DNA of 64,000 nucleotides. Origin: DASVTU01 sp036387415. GTDB taxonomy: Bacteria; Acidobacteriota; Blastocatellia; Pyrinomonadales; Pyrinomonadaceae. The position numbers were made by a program, and so were the translations under genes. The first letter of the stretch is position 1. Each line of letters opens with the position of its first letter. The DNA is taken from contig DASVTU010000027.1 of the NCBI GenBank assembly GCA_036387415.1, forward strand, positions 13,679 through 77,678, given 5' to 3'. Positions 7,973 to 16,662 of the stretch are shown here, in pieces. The notes under the pieces are model-generated. The model saw nothing but the letters and a program-made list of their open reading frames with translations, had not been told where the DNA came from and ran no database searches.

Positions 7973-8320
7973 TTAATTAACGCCCAGTTTGTATGAGATT
8001 TCCACCAACTCGACACGCCAGCCCCTGTTCTTCATTTCTGCGGCAGACTCCGACGTATATGGCACGTATCGGGCATGCGCGTCTCTGCCGGAAGGAAAGA
8101 TTTTATTAAGCAAACGAATTGAGAGCGGTAAAGGTGGCCTGACCAGCATGTATTTACCCGCCGAGCGAGACTCCGTTTTGAGGATGTGCTCGATTCTGTA
8201 GCCTCTCAATTTACAGAACTGGTAATAGACCTCGAAGGCGAGGAACGCGCCCATCTGTCGGGCGCGGGTCCGCGGGCGACCGTAACGTATCACCCATTTC
8301 AGCCATTCAACTCTACCCAT
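7973..8320 (-). CDS. Small hypothetical protein
   Basis: A 115-residue basic protein without signal peptide or clear membrane segment. I start at the ATG at 8320 because GGGAGG lies five bases upstream; the open frame itself extends 20 codons further. Arg- and Tyr-rich segments (KWVIRYGRPRTRARQMG, RGYRIEHILK) and a C-terminal ELVEISYKLG strand are the only distinguishing features. Isolated gene between plus-strand exported-protein genes. No family recognised. Confidence 0.5.
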   Translation of the reverse strand: MGRVEWLKWVIRYGRPRTRARQMGAFLAFEVYYQFCKLRGYRIEHILKTESRSAGKYMLVRPPLPLSIRLLNKIFPSGRDAHARYVPYTSESAAEMKNRGWRVELVEISYKLGVN

Positions 8321-8703
8321 AACTGCCTCCCTCATCCGAGCGGAAACCTGACAAGGTTTTATAGCATCAACCGCCGTCATTTGGTCAATACCGCCGGAAC
8401 CCGACGCCTGTTTGATAGCAATGAGCCGGAAGCCTAACGGCCTTCTCTGCGCTCACGACTATTATACACGTGGTCGCGAACCTTTGTGCTTGACATTACA
8501 AACAAGCGTAACTATAGTGCCCGCGCACTTCTTCTCGGTTAAGCAAAAGCCTCGCTCGCCATTAAGAGTTCTGCTCCAGCTTAATTCTCCGTCAAAATTA
8601 CGCCTTTTCCCTGTTGTTCAAAAATTGTGCTCGCTTGAGCGCAACTGAACATCTAGGCGGAGTTCTCTGACTTCCTCTAACAAACTATAAGGAGTAGCGT
8701 ACT
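8321..8703. other. Intergenic stretch holding a sigma-70-type promoter
   Basis: No gene is supported in these 383 bases. The only clear signal is the plus-strand promoter at 8490-8518. Confidence 0.5.
8490..8518 (+). promoter_or_regulatory. Sigma-70-type promoter for the exported protein at 8704
   Basis: TTGACA at 8490-8495, a 17-base spacer, and TATAGT at 8513-8518. This predicts a 5' leader of about 180 bases before the ATG at 8704. Confidence 0.6.
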
Positions 8704-9561
8704 ATGCGTAAGCAAGTTGTCTTTACTCTCGTCGTGTGTCTCGCGCTCGTTCTCGGCGTCGGAGTCATGTGGCGTAGCGTGCGAACCAACGCACAGGCTC
8801 AAGCGCCCGCTAGGGCGACGATGCGTGACCAAGACGGTCAGCCGAATGGCCGCGCCATGAACGACCCTGTAACGGGCGATTCCATTAACGCGAAAGCAAA
8901 AATGGCGCGCGAGGGAAACGAACAGGCCGTGCGTCAACTGGCCGATGAAATTTTCAATACCACCTACTTCGCTGAGATACCTGAGGAAGTCCGTCTGGCA
9001 GTGAAGGAACGCGTGGTACGTCAGGAACTGGTCTACCGTCAGGGCGCGGAAGGCACGCGCGAGGAAGATGTCGCGATGGCCGTTAACCGTCTCGCCGACA
9101 AACTCGAATTGCCCGCCTACACCAAGACCAGCCCCTTCCAAGTAAGAATGCTGCGCGCAACATTGAGGAACGGCTACCCCAACTTTATCGCACAAGGCAC
9201 AAACCCGCAGAACACGGGCTTGAAAAAGGCCGTCGGCACGCGACTCAATCCCGACATGTCGCCGCTCGAAGCCGTTTTCGGAACGGCTGTGCTGCTGCAA
9301 CAGAAGATGCGTAACACGGAATATCAACTATCCCCGAAAGATTACGCCAAGAACATTCATAAGAAAGAGGTAGAGCAGTGGCAGGCCGCGCGCAGAGGAC
9401 AGATGAGCGTCAAAGCCCCTGAACAACCGTTCGGATTTTCCGACGCGAGTAAGTATCAGGAGATACGGGATGCCGTCGCGCGCAAAGTCGTGAAGATGAG
9501 TATGGCAGACTTGCTCACCATGCCTGACGAATTGTTGGATAACCTCAGGATTGAAAGATAA
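8704..9561 (+). CDS. Exported hypothetical protein
   Basis: A 285-residue protein with a signal peptide or anchor (residues 5-25, VVFTLVVCLALVLGVGVMW). ATAAGGAG precedes the ATG. The mature part is helical and charged, with an early region EGNEQAVRQLADEIFN and a conserved-looking PEEVRLAVKERVVRQELVYRQ segment. No catalytic or metal motif is visible. The next gene, encoding a lipoprotein, starts 11 bases after the stop with its own GGAG, so the two form an operon driven by the promoter at 8490. Function unknown. Confidence 0.75.
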   Translation: MRKQVVFTLVVCLALVLGVGVMWRSVRTNAQAQAPARATMRDQDGQPNGRAMNDPVTGDSINAKAKMAREGNEQAVRQLADEIFNTTYFAEIPEEVRLAVKERVVRQELVYRQGAEGTREEDVAMAVNRLADKLELPAYTKTSPFQVRMLRATLRNGYPNFIAQGTNPQNTGLKKAVGTRLNPDMSPLEAVFGTAVLLQQKMRNTEYQLSPKDYAKNIHKKEVEQWQAARRGQMSVKAPEQPFGFSDASKYQEIRDAVARKVVKMSMADLLTMPDELLDNLRIER

Positions 9562-9572
9562 AGGAGACCGTC

Positions 9573-10388
9573 ATGAAAAAGTTTACTTTCATATTGAAAA
9601 CCTTCTGCGTGCTCCTCGTCCTCGCCGTCAGTGGTTGTACCGGAGGTGGCGGGACGACATCGAATCCGAATCTTCCCAATCCGGGTTTCACCCTTATCAC
9701 CCAAACACGAAGCGCCTTTGGGATTGAAAGACCGCAGCCGTTTACCGATGTCGCGGGAATCCAGAGAAGACAGCTACCTCCTGATGCGACCGGCTTCATA
9801 AGAGATTTTGAGGCCACCTCAAGTTCTTCCGGCATCCTGCCTGTGGCAAACGGTGTGGCACCAGCTTTTTGGGCGATAGGAGAAGGTAACGGCCCCTGCG
9901 CCGGACTGGTCGCCTTCGGCGGCGTCAAGCGCGGCGACTATAACTACCTGACCTGCAACGGCGGATTGACGTTCCCCTTCGGCTTCACCCCGTTCGGCTT
10001 CAGCGCGTCGGAATCAACGACGTGGACGGCCACGGGCGTTGACATGAACACCCAATACGGGATGCCGATGCTTCAGGTCTACGACGCATACGGCAACATG
10101 GTCGCCATCATGCCAGCGACAGAGTGCGGTTACACGCCTGAGAGTGAAGAGGCTCCCGCCAGCACATGGATGTCGGGGAGTTCTGATGCGATGATGGGTT
10201 TGCCTTCCGGCTCCTACACGGCGGACATCATGAATCAGTCGATGGACGATACGGGAACTCCAATCGGCTTTATCAGCTTCAGGATTTTCAGTATCGAGCC
10301 TCCGCCCGACCCCTGTGACGGTGGCGTCCAAACTACGTACGGACGTGAATCGCTGATGCCGCCGACGTGCGAGCCGATGGTCTATTAA
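9573..10388 (+). CDS. Lipoprotein of unknown function
   Basis: A 271-residue protein with a textbook lipobox: VSGC with Cys22 followed by a Thr/Gly-rich tether. It should be lipid-anchored in the envelope. The mature part is Gly/Pro/Thr-rich and likely beta structured, with six further cysteines that could form disulfides (for example NGPCAGL, YLTCNGG, ATECGYTP, PDPCDGG). AAAGGAG precedes the ATG. Second gene of a two-gene operon. Confidence 0.75.
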   Translation: MKKFTFILKTFCVLLVLAVSGCTGGGGTTSNPNLPNPGFTLITQTRSAFGIERPQPFTDVAGIQRRQLPPDATGFIRDFEATSSSSGILPVANGVAPAFWAIGEGNGPCAGLVAFGGVKRGDYNYLTCNGGLTFPFGFTPFGFSASESTTWTATGVDMNTQYGMPMLQVYDAYGNMVAIMPATECGYTPESEEAPASTWMSGSSDAMMGLPSGSYTADIMNQSMDDTGTPIGFISFRIFSIEPPPDPCDGGVQTTYGRESLMPPTCEPMVY

Positions 10389-10509
10389 GACAGGACGTGT
10401 CGGGTTCGACAGAGATTTAGAGAACAGTTGTTAGCCCGACAAGTTGCTTAAAGCAGCGACGACTCATCAGTCAACTACAACATCGGAGTGCACTACTCCC
10501 CTAACCCGT

Positions 10510-10550
10510 CGATGCCCCGTGAGCAACAACTCACGGGGCATCGCTCTTTA
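10510..10550. terminator. Bidirectional terminator between convergent genes
   Basis: A perfect 14-bp stem (CGATGCCCCGTGAG / CTCACGGGGCATCG) with a 6-base loop, followed by CTCTTT on the plus strand. It lies between the lipoprotein gene and the convergent caspase gene. Confidence 0.85.
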
Positions 10551-10554
10551 ATCT

Positions 10555-13500
10555 CTAATGTCGCGCACGTCGGGCACGCGCGGGCGGAGAGCGAAGCGCG
10601 GCCAATTCGGAACGCAGACGCGCAAGCGCGGGGTGCGTGGGATTGAGCGCCGCGAGTTGATTGATAGCGTCGCGGGCGATGAGTTCGCTGCCCTTCATGA
10701 GCCCGGCGGCGGCCAACTGCTGCCACGCGTCTTCGTATCGGGGATTTGACGTGAGCGCGAGACGATACGCGTCGATAGCGCGGTCGATGTCGGGTGGCGT
10801 CCCTCTGAGAAAGTTGTTGCCGAGCGCGGTGTATGTGCCTGCGTCGCCGGATTTGACGGCCCCGCGTGCAGCGTTGGAAGCGGCGGCAGCGTTAGAGGCG
10901 TTGGGAGTGTTGGCGGCGTTCGTTTGACGAACCACGGCGCTCGCCTGTCGGACGACGGCGGTGGACGGCTGTGTTCCCGTCCGTGTGATGATGAAGGGTT
11001 GCGCCTCCGGCTCCCTGCGATAGAAGACGCGTGGGTGTTGCACATCTTTCTCGACGGAGACGGTTTCGCCCGCGCGAGGCGGCTTGTGCGTGACCTCGCC
11101 GTGAGAAACCTCTCGCCCCTCACGACTGTTGCGGTTGCGCGCTCCTTGCTCGCGCTGCATCTCCGGCACGCGGTCGGCGGCATAGTCGAGCCACTCGCGG
11201 ACGTAGACCTGGCCGTCGGTCGGTTCGGTGTCCGCCGCAGTGGTCTTCAACCCTTCCTCGACGAGCGCATAAGTCAGATAGCCGTGTCCCAGACGGCCTG
11301 CGCCGAGCGCAACTTGATAACTCTGTGCCGCCGTCAGGACATACATGCCTTTCTCGTAGGCGAGTTGCGCCAGCCCGCGCGTGTTCATCGGGCCGCGTCG
11401 CTTCTCCTCCGCTTCGAGAGCCTGACCGGAATTGCATGCGTCAATGACGAGCAGCAGTTGCCCGGCGTCGATGCCCTCGAAGGCGCGTTCGAGTTCAACA
11501 TCCGAAATGGCATGGTTGAGTATGCTTTGAAGATTGACTGAGACTTCGCGTGCGGTGCGTCCGCCCGTGTAGCCGAGGTCGTGCGGGATGATGTAGAAGC
11601 GACCCTGCTGCGCCGTGCCGTGTCCTGCGAAGTAGACGACAACGGCGTCTTCGGGTTGCGCCGCGCCGAGGTTCGACAGCGTTGCTGGCAGAGACGACGG
11701 CGTAGCGCCGCCCGCGTTTCCCGTCAGGCGTTTGAACACCGCGAGGATGTTTTCTTTCGTGGCGTCTTTATCGAGGAGCGTAATCATTTCGACGTGCGCG
11801 AAGCGTTTGAGGCCGCCCTGCCGACGACTTAATTCGTCGCCGAAGGCACGCGCATCCGGCACGGCATACTTGAGATTGAAGGCGCGATTGGCGTACTCGT
11901 TGATGCCGACAGCGACGATGTAGAGCGTGCCCGCGCGGCGCAGGCTATCTGCGCCGCGCAGGATGAGCGAAGCATTGCCGCTCTTTACGTTATCGCGGTT
12001 GAAGGCGTAAGCGGTCAGGTTGTTCTCACCCGCGACGAGCGGGAGGGTCGTCTCGACGACGGCCTTGCCGCCGCGCAGTTCGATGTCGCCGCGCCACGCC
12101 TCGACGAGCGAGCCGTTGCGAAACAGACGCACGTCGCGTGCGCCGCTCCCGCGCACGTGCGTCGCGTCGGCCATTGCTTCCGCTATTTCAATCTTCACTT
12201 TCACTTCGCGCGAAGTGAGCGACGCAGCGACGCCGCCGCTACCATTACCGCCGCCGCGCGGCACATCGCGCAACTCGATGCGGAGTTGCGGTTGGCGTCT
12301 ATCCTTTTGTGCGATGCTCTCTGTGGCGCGCGGCCTCTTGTCGAGCATGATGTCGTCGAGCAGCCCCGGATGATAGAACTCGTTGAAAAAGGCTTCGACG
12401 GGTTGCACGTCGAACAGGTCGGGCGAGAAGCGCCAGAGGATTTTGTTCCACGCGTCAGGAGTGCCGTCGAAAAGGCCATCGGGCGAGACGACGAGCCAGT
12501 CGCCTCCGCCGTCCACTGTGACGAGCGAGGCCAGTGGTTCGCCCGTCAGACCGTCCCACAATTGCGCCGCGCCGTCGAAGCTCGACGTGACGAAGAAGCG
12601 CGCGTCGGGCGACCAATCTACGTCGCGCATCCCTGCGCGACCCGCGAGCGTGAGAGCCTTGCGACGCGTCGCCATGTCCCAAATCTGCACCTTGCCGCCC
12701 ATGCTGAGCGCGGCGAGATACTTTCCGTCGAAGCGATAGACGAGGCGGCTCAGTTGCCGATTGGGATTGGAGAAAAGCGAATCAGCAGCGTTGAGCGGCG
12801 TCTGCTCGCGCATGTGGAGCAATTCGGCCCCGTTCGCGGTGTCCCAAATTCTGATTGAACCCGTGACGTCGCCCGTAGCGATTTGGCGACCGTCGGGGCT
12901 GAACGTCAGCGCGCCGATACCGTTGCCATAACCTTTGTGATAAGCCTCGAACACGCGCAGGAGGCGTCCCGTGCCCGCGTCGTAAATCTTGACATCGTTC
13001 TCGGAATTGACGGAGGCGAGAAGTTTTCCGTCGGGACTGAAGGCGAGCACATTGATGCCGATGCCGGGCACTAACTCCTTGAAAGAGTCGGTCAACTCTT
13101 GCAGACGCGTCTTCTTTTTCGCCGTGCCCGGCGACGCCGCCGCGTCAGTCTTCTTTTGGGGCGGCGGTGCGACAGCGACGGTGCGAAGTTCGCGGCCTGA
13201 TTCCGCGTCCCATAGTTTGACCGTGCCGTCGGATTCGCCCGTCGCCAGCCAGCGCCCGTCGGGGCTGAAAACGAATTCGTAGATGTAATTATCGAAATTT
13301 CTTTCGTCGGGTCGTCCTTTGACGGTGTACATCTCGCGCCGTGTCGCGAGATTCCACACTTTGACTCTCCCTTCCGCTGCATGCGCGGCCAGTTGGCGAC
13401 CGTTGGGATTGAAGACGAAATCGCCGATTGACGCTTCCTTGCTGCTGCCGCCCATCCTGACGGGCGCGCGTCCCGAACCGATTTCCCACAACATCACGGA

Positions 13501-15243
13501 GCCACCGCCCTGAGTCGCCAGCCAGCGACCGTCAGGGCTAAAACTCACGTCGCCGACGCTCGGCGTATCCGCGCTGAGCGTACGCACCTCGCGCCCCGTG
13601 GCAACGTCCCATAACGTCACCGCCCGCCCGTGGAAGCCGCCACTGCCCGTCGCCAACATGCGCCCGTCGGGGCTAAAGGCGACATCGCCGTGCGCTCCTT
13701 CGAGTTTGCGGATTTCGCGTCCGGTCGCGGCGTCCCATATTCGCACCATGTCGGCGCTGCCCGCCGCGACCTGACGCCCGTCCGGGCTGAGGGCGACGCT
13801 GCTCACGATGTTACGGGTTTCGACCTTGATGGCGCGCAGCATTTGTCCCGTCGCCGCGTCCCAAATTCTGACTGTGTTTTCTTCGAGAGTGCTATCCACG
13901 GAGACGAGGCGGCGACCGTCGGGGCTGAATGCAACATCTCTGACGGAACCGCTCGCCGTCAGCGTATGGAGTAACTTACCCGTGGCATCGTCCCACAGCT
14001 TGATGGTTTTATCATCGCCGCACGACGCGATGATGCGACCGTCGGGGCTGAAAGCGACGCCGTACACATCCTGACCCTCGATACTGAGCCTGTTGCCGAT
14101 GGCTATTAACAGAGAGTCGCTTTCCTCTTTCTTATTACGGAAATGGCCTTCGTCAATCCGCCTGGTGCCGTGCATGCCGGTGGTTCCGGTCTCTATCTTG
14201 AGCGACGTGTCCCAATTGCTGACGGCTCCGTCGCCGTGACCCGTAACGAGTGATTTGCCGTCGGGGCTGAAGGCGGCGGAGAAGACGGTATATGTTCCCT
14301 CGTAAGGAATGGAACTCATCTCATGCCGCTCGCCCGTCGCTACGTCCCAGAGCGTGAGCAGGCCGCGCAGGTCGCCCGTCGAAAGCCAACGACCGTCGGG
14401 GCTGAAGACGACCGGCTCCTGTGCGCCATACAACGTACGCAGCACGCGCCCGGTCGCTACATCCCAGATTCTCACCGTGTCGTCGCGTGCGCCCGTGGCG
14501 AGCAGTCGCCCGTCGGGGCTAAAGGCCATCTCCGGCGCAACGTTATGCGCCGTCTGCATAACGAGTTCGGGCTTGCCCTGCGCGGTGACGTTCGATTGCG
14601 AAGCGGCGCGCAAGCGTGCCGCCGCGTCTTCGACACCTTTGAGCGCGCGAGCCTCACCCTCGCGGTCGTTAATTTTCCGGTAGGTGATAACCGCGAAAGC
14701 GTAGTAGTCGTGCGCCGTCTGATACTTGCCGAATACATCATGAAGCTCGGCAATCTCGTATAGAAGTTTTGCTTTGCGCGTACCCGCGCCAGCATCGTGC
14801 ATCAGCGCGAGTCCCCTCTTGTAAAGCAGCATGGCCGCGTGCAGGGCTTCCTCCGCACGCGCTTCGTCGCCCGCGCGGTGCAACATGAACGCCAAATCGG
14901 CCATCGTGGCGGCAACCAGATAGTTGTCTCTGCCGAGCACTTTAATGCGTAACGTCAACGCCTTTAGTGTGAGCGAGGCGGCGGGCGAGTATTCCCCGTT
15001 CCGAAACAGTTTTAGTGCTTCGCTCCTGAGCCGTGTGGCTTCTGCGAGAGCTTCTTTTTGCTGCGCCTCTGTCAGAGTCTTGTCCTGCTCGATTGTTTCA
15101 TCTTGCGCCTCGGCCTGAACGTTTGCTGCTCTGTCGGGCGTCTGCTGCGACGCGGCGACGTGCGAGAGCGTGAGGCACAGGAGCACGACGCTCAGCGCAT
15201 GGAAGACGACGCGTTGAGGATTGAAGGGACGCGGGGCGGACAT
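10555..15243 (-). CDS. Exported TPR / WD40-propeller / caspase-fold (C14) giant protein
   Basis: A 1562-residue multidomain protein. The ATG at 15243 has GGAGG five bases upstream; another ATG 12 bases earlier lacks one. Order: signal peptide (to about residue 35); helical TPR-like region (60-190) with ALKLFRNGEYSPAASL; about 13 WD40 repeats (220-960), each with FSPDGR...TG...V.LWD; a linker; and a caspase domain (about 1130-1400) with catalytic His1208 in YFAGHG and Cys1270 in DACNSG. Near the end, a TPR pair (FLRGTPPDIDRAIDAYRLAL...). C14 enzymes cut after Arg/Lys or Asp; the propeller is probably a sensing platform. Last gene of a sigma/kinase/DUF4384 block. The signal peptide places the protease outside the cytoplasm, unless it is a membrane anchor facing in. 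Confidence 0.9.
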   Translation of the reverse strand: MSAPRPFNPQRVVFHALSVVLLCLTLSHVAASQQTPDRAANVQAEAQDETIEQDKTLTEAQQKEALAEATRLRSEALKLFRNGEYSPAASLTLKALTLRIKVLGRDNYLVAATMADLAFMLHRAGDEARAEEALHAAMLLYKRGLALMHDAGAGTRKAKLLYEIAELHDVFGKYQTAHDYYAFAVITYRKINDREGEARALKGVEDAAARLRAASQSNVTAQGKPELVMQTAHNVAPEMAFSPDGRLLATGARDDTVRIWDVATGRVLRTLYGAQEPVVFSPDGRWLSTGDLRGLLTLWDVATGERHEMSSIPYEGTYTVFSAAFSPDGKSLVTGHGDGAVSNWDTSLKIETGTTGMHGTRRIDEGHFRNKKEESDSLLIAIGNRLSIEGQDVYGVAFSPDGRIIASCGDDKTIKLWDDATGKLLHTLTASGSVRDVAFSPDGRRLVSVDSTLEENTVRIWDAATGQMLRAIKVETRNIVSSVALSPDGRQVAAGSADMVRIWDAATGREIRKLEGAHGDVAFSPDGRMLATGSGGFHGRAVTLWDVATGREVRTLSADTPSVGDVSFSPDGRWLATQGGGSVMLWEIGSGRAPVRMGGSSKEASIGDFVFNPNGRQLAAHAAEGRVKVWNLATRREMYTVKGRPDERNFDNYIYEFVFSPDGRWLATGESDGTVKLWDAESGRELRTVAVAPPPQKKTDAAASPGTAKKKTRLQELTDSFKELVPGIGINVLAFSPDGKLLASVNSENDVKIYDAGTGRLLRVFEAYHKGYGNGIGALTFSPDGRQIATGDVTGSIRIWDTANGAELLHMREQTPLNAADSLFSNPNRQLSRLVYRFDGKYLAALSMGGKVQIWDMATRRKALTLAGRAGMRDVDWSPDARFFVTSSFDGAAQLWDGLTGEPLASLVTVDGGGDWLVVSPDGLFDGTPDAWNKILWRFSPDLFDVQPVEAFFNEFYHPGLLDDIMLDKRPRATESIAQKDRRQPQLRIELRDVPRGGGNGSGGVAASLTSREVKVKIEIAEAMADATHVRGSGARDVRLFRNGSLVEAWRGDIELRGGKAVVETTLPLVAGENNLTAYAFNRDNVKSGNASLILRGADSLRRAGTLYIVAVGINEYANRAFNLKYAVPDARAFGDELSRRQGGLKRFAHVEMITLLDKDATKENILAVFKRLTGNAGGATPSSLPATLSNLGAAQPEDAVVVYFAGHGTAQQGRFYIIPHDLGYTGGRTAREVSVNLQSILNHAISDVELERAFEGIDAGQLLLVIDACNSGQALEAEEKRRGPMNTRGLAQLAYEKGMYVLTAAQSYQVALGAGRLGHGYLTYALVEEGLKTTAADTEPTDGQVYVREWLDYAADRVPEMQREQGARNRNSREGREVSHGEVTHKPPRAGETVSVEKDVQHPRVFYRREPEAQPFIITRTGTQPSTAVVRQASAVVRQTNAANTPNASNAAAASNAARGAVKSGDAGTYTALGNNFLRGTPPDIDRAIDAYRLALTSNPRYEDAWQQLAAAGLMKGSELIARDAINQLAALNPTHPALARLRSELAALRSPPARARRARH

Positions 15244-15346
15244 AAAAACCTCCATTCAAACTTCAAGAACTTTCCATGTTGTGCATGACAGCCACAACAT
15301 GCTTGATAGCTAATGCGTCTGTTTTGCCATTCATTACAGCCAATCA

Positions 15347-16480
15347 TCAGTCGCGCCCTGCTCTGTAGCGATACGTGAGTGGAATTTTGACCAGCAGCGG
15401 ATTCCCCGCGAGAGTTTTGACGCGATAGATGGTCTGCGGCAAAGGTTCCTCCTGCGTGAGCTTGCGCTGCTCGTCGCTTCCGGCGTCGCGTTCGGGCAGC
15501 GTCCAATTCCGGCCACTACCGCCAACCTGTTCGAGCCGCACTACTTTCGCACGCCACGCCTCCTCCCACTCGCGTACCTGCGTGCGCGAGAGTTGGAGCG
15601 GATTGCGCGAGATGGGGAAATCGAGTCGCCGTTCGGTGACGACAATAATCAATTCTTCTCCCAACTGATCGAGGCGGCTCGGATTCATGTTGAAGTAGGG
15701 CGGGCGGTCTTGCTGTGCGGGAATTTCGATTAAACGTCCTGCCTCGACCCGGTTGTCGCCGCCGCGTGTGCGAAGCGTCGGGAAGATAAGAAACGGCGCG
15801 GACGCCGTGCCATCCGGGTAGCGTTCGCGGTTGATAACGTAGAGGTATCCCGCGCCCGGCGACTCGACCGTGATGCGTATGCGTTCGCCCGCACTCACGT
15901 CGGCCTCCGCTTCGGCACGCACGGGCGTCCACTCCCTTGTCATTCCGCCCGCCTCGTTGTGGACGATGATGCGCGCCTCGTCGTCCGGCGCAGCCACGCG
16001 CAGACGCCAAACCGTGACGCCGATAAGTTTCTCCACCATCCCCGTCGTGTTCGCGTCGGCGCGGCGCTGACCGCGTGTAGGAGACTCATGGAGAGGAGCG
16101 GCGGGCGACGCGTACGACATGTTCTCGGAATACGGCGCGACTCTGTAGACGGGCGGAGCCTTCGGCGGCGTTCGCCGCGATGTCGCCCCGACAGGAGGAC
16201 GACGGCGCGACGTGTCCGACGCACGTCGGGACGTATCTGCCGGACGCCTCTTTGTCCTTCGCGGCGGCTGCGAGTTTTTTGTAGGCCGAGGCCCGATGAA
16301 TCTGTCGTTGACGAGTTCGCGCGTCTCAACGTCGGATTGGTCGTCTTGCCCTGCGACGGATGATTGCTGCACGTCCTGTGCGTGCGGCGCGGCGGCGGGC
16401 GCATGCAACAGGGCGGCGCAAAGCACCAGCGCACACAGGATGGACGGTCGCGGTCGAATTAGATTGTGCGGAAATTTCAT
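15347..16480 (-). CDS. Exported DUF4384-domain protein
   Basis: A 377-residue exported protein. Starting at the ATG at 16480 gives a clean signal peptide (residues 1-35, ending PHAQD). Residues 65-150 form a disordered Arg/Pro/Thr/Ser-rich linker with SRR repeats. Residues 185-285 carry the DUF4384 pattern: ERIRITVESPGAGYLYVIN, then FLIFPT, GGDNRVEAG and a final VVT strand. DUF4384 domains are found on exported proteins and kinases of several phyla; their ligand is unknown. It sits between the Ser/Thr kinase, which carries a related C-terminal module, and the caspase protein, 103 bases before the caspase start. Probably the same transcript. Confidence 0.8.
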   Translation of the reverse strand: MKFPHNLIRPRPSILCALVLCAALLHAPAAAPHAQDVQQSSVAGQDDQSDVETRELVNDRFIGPRPTKNSQPPRRTKRRPADTSRRASDTSRRRPPVGATSRRTPPKAPPVYRVAPYSENMSYASPAAPLHESPTRGQRRADANTTGMVEKLIGVTVWRLRVAAPDDEARIIVHNEAGGMTREWTPVRAEAEADVSAGERIRITVESPGAGYLYVINRERYPDGTASAPFLIFPTLRTRGGDNRVEAGRLIEIPAQQDRPPYFNMNPSRLDQLGEELIIVVTERRLDFPISRNPLQLSRTQVREWEEAWRAKVVRLEQVGGSGRNWTLPERDAGSDEQRKLTQEEPLPQTIYRVKTLAGNPLLVKIPLTYRYRAGRD

Positions 16481-16662
16481 CACGGCACCCTTTTGTTCGG
16501 CGGTCGAAATGGTGAAGCGCGCTGCCACGCGTTGCGACGAAAAAAATCCTTCCTAACTTCTAAGACGTTTTTTGCCTGCGGAATCCATCAAATGAATTGC
16601 TCTCGAACGTGGTCAGGGAAACGCTTCAGCACGCGACGTTGACATGCCTCGGCGTATGACGT

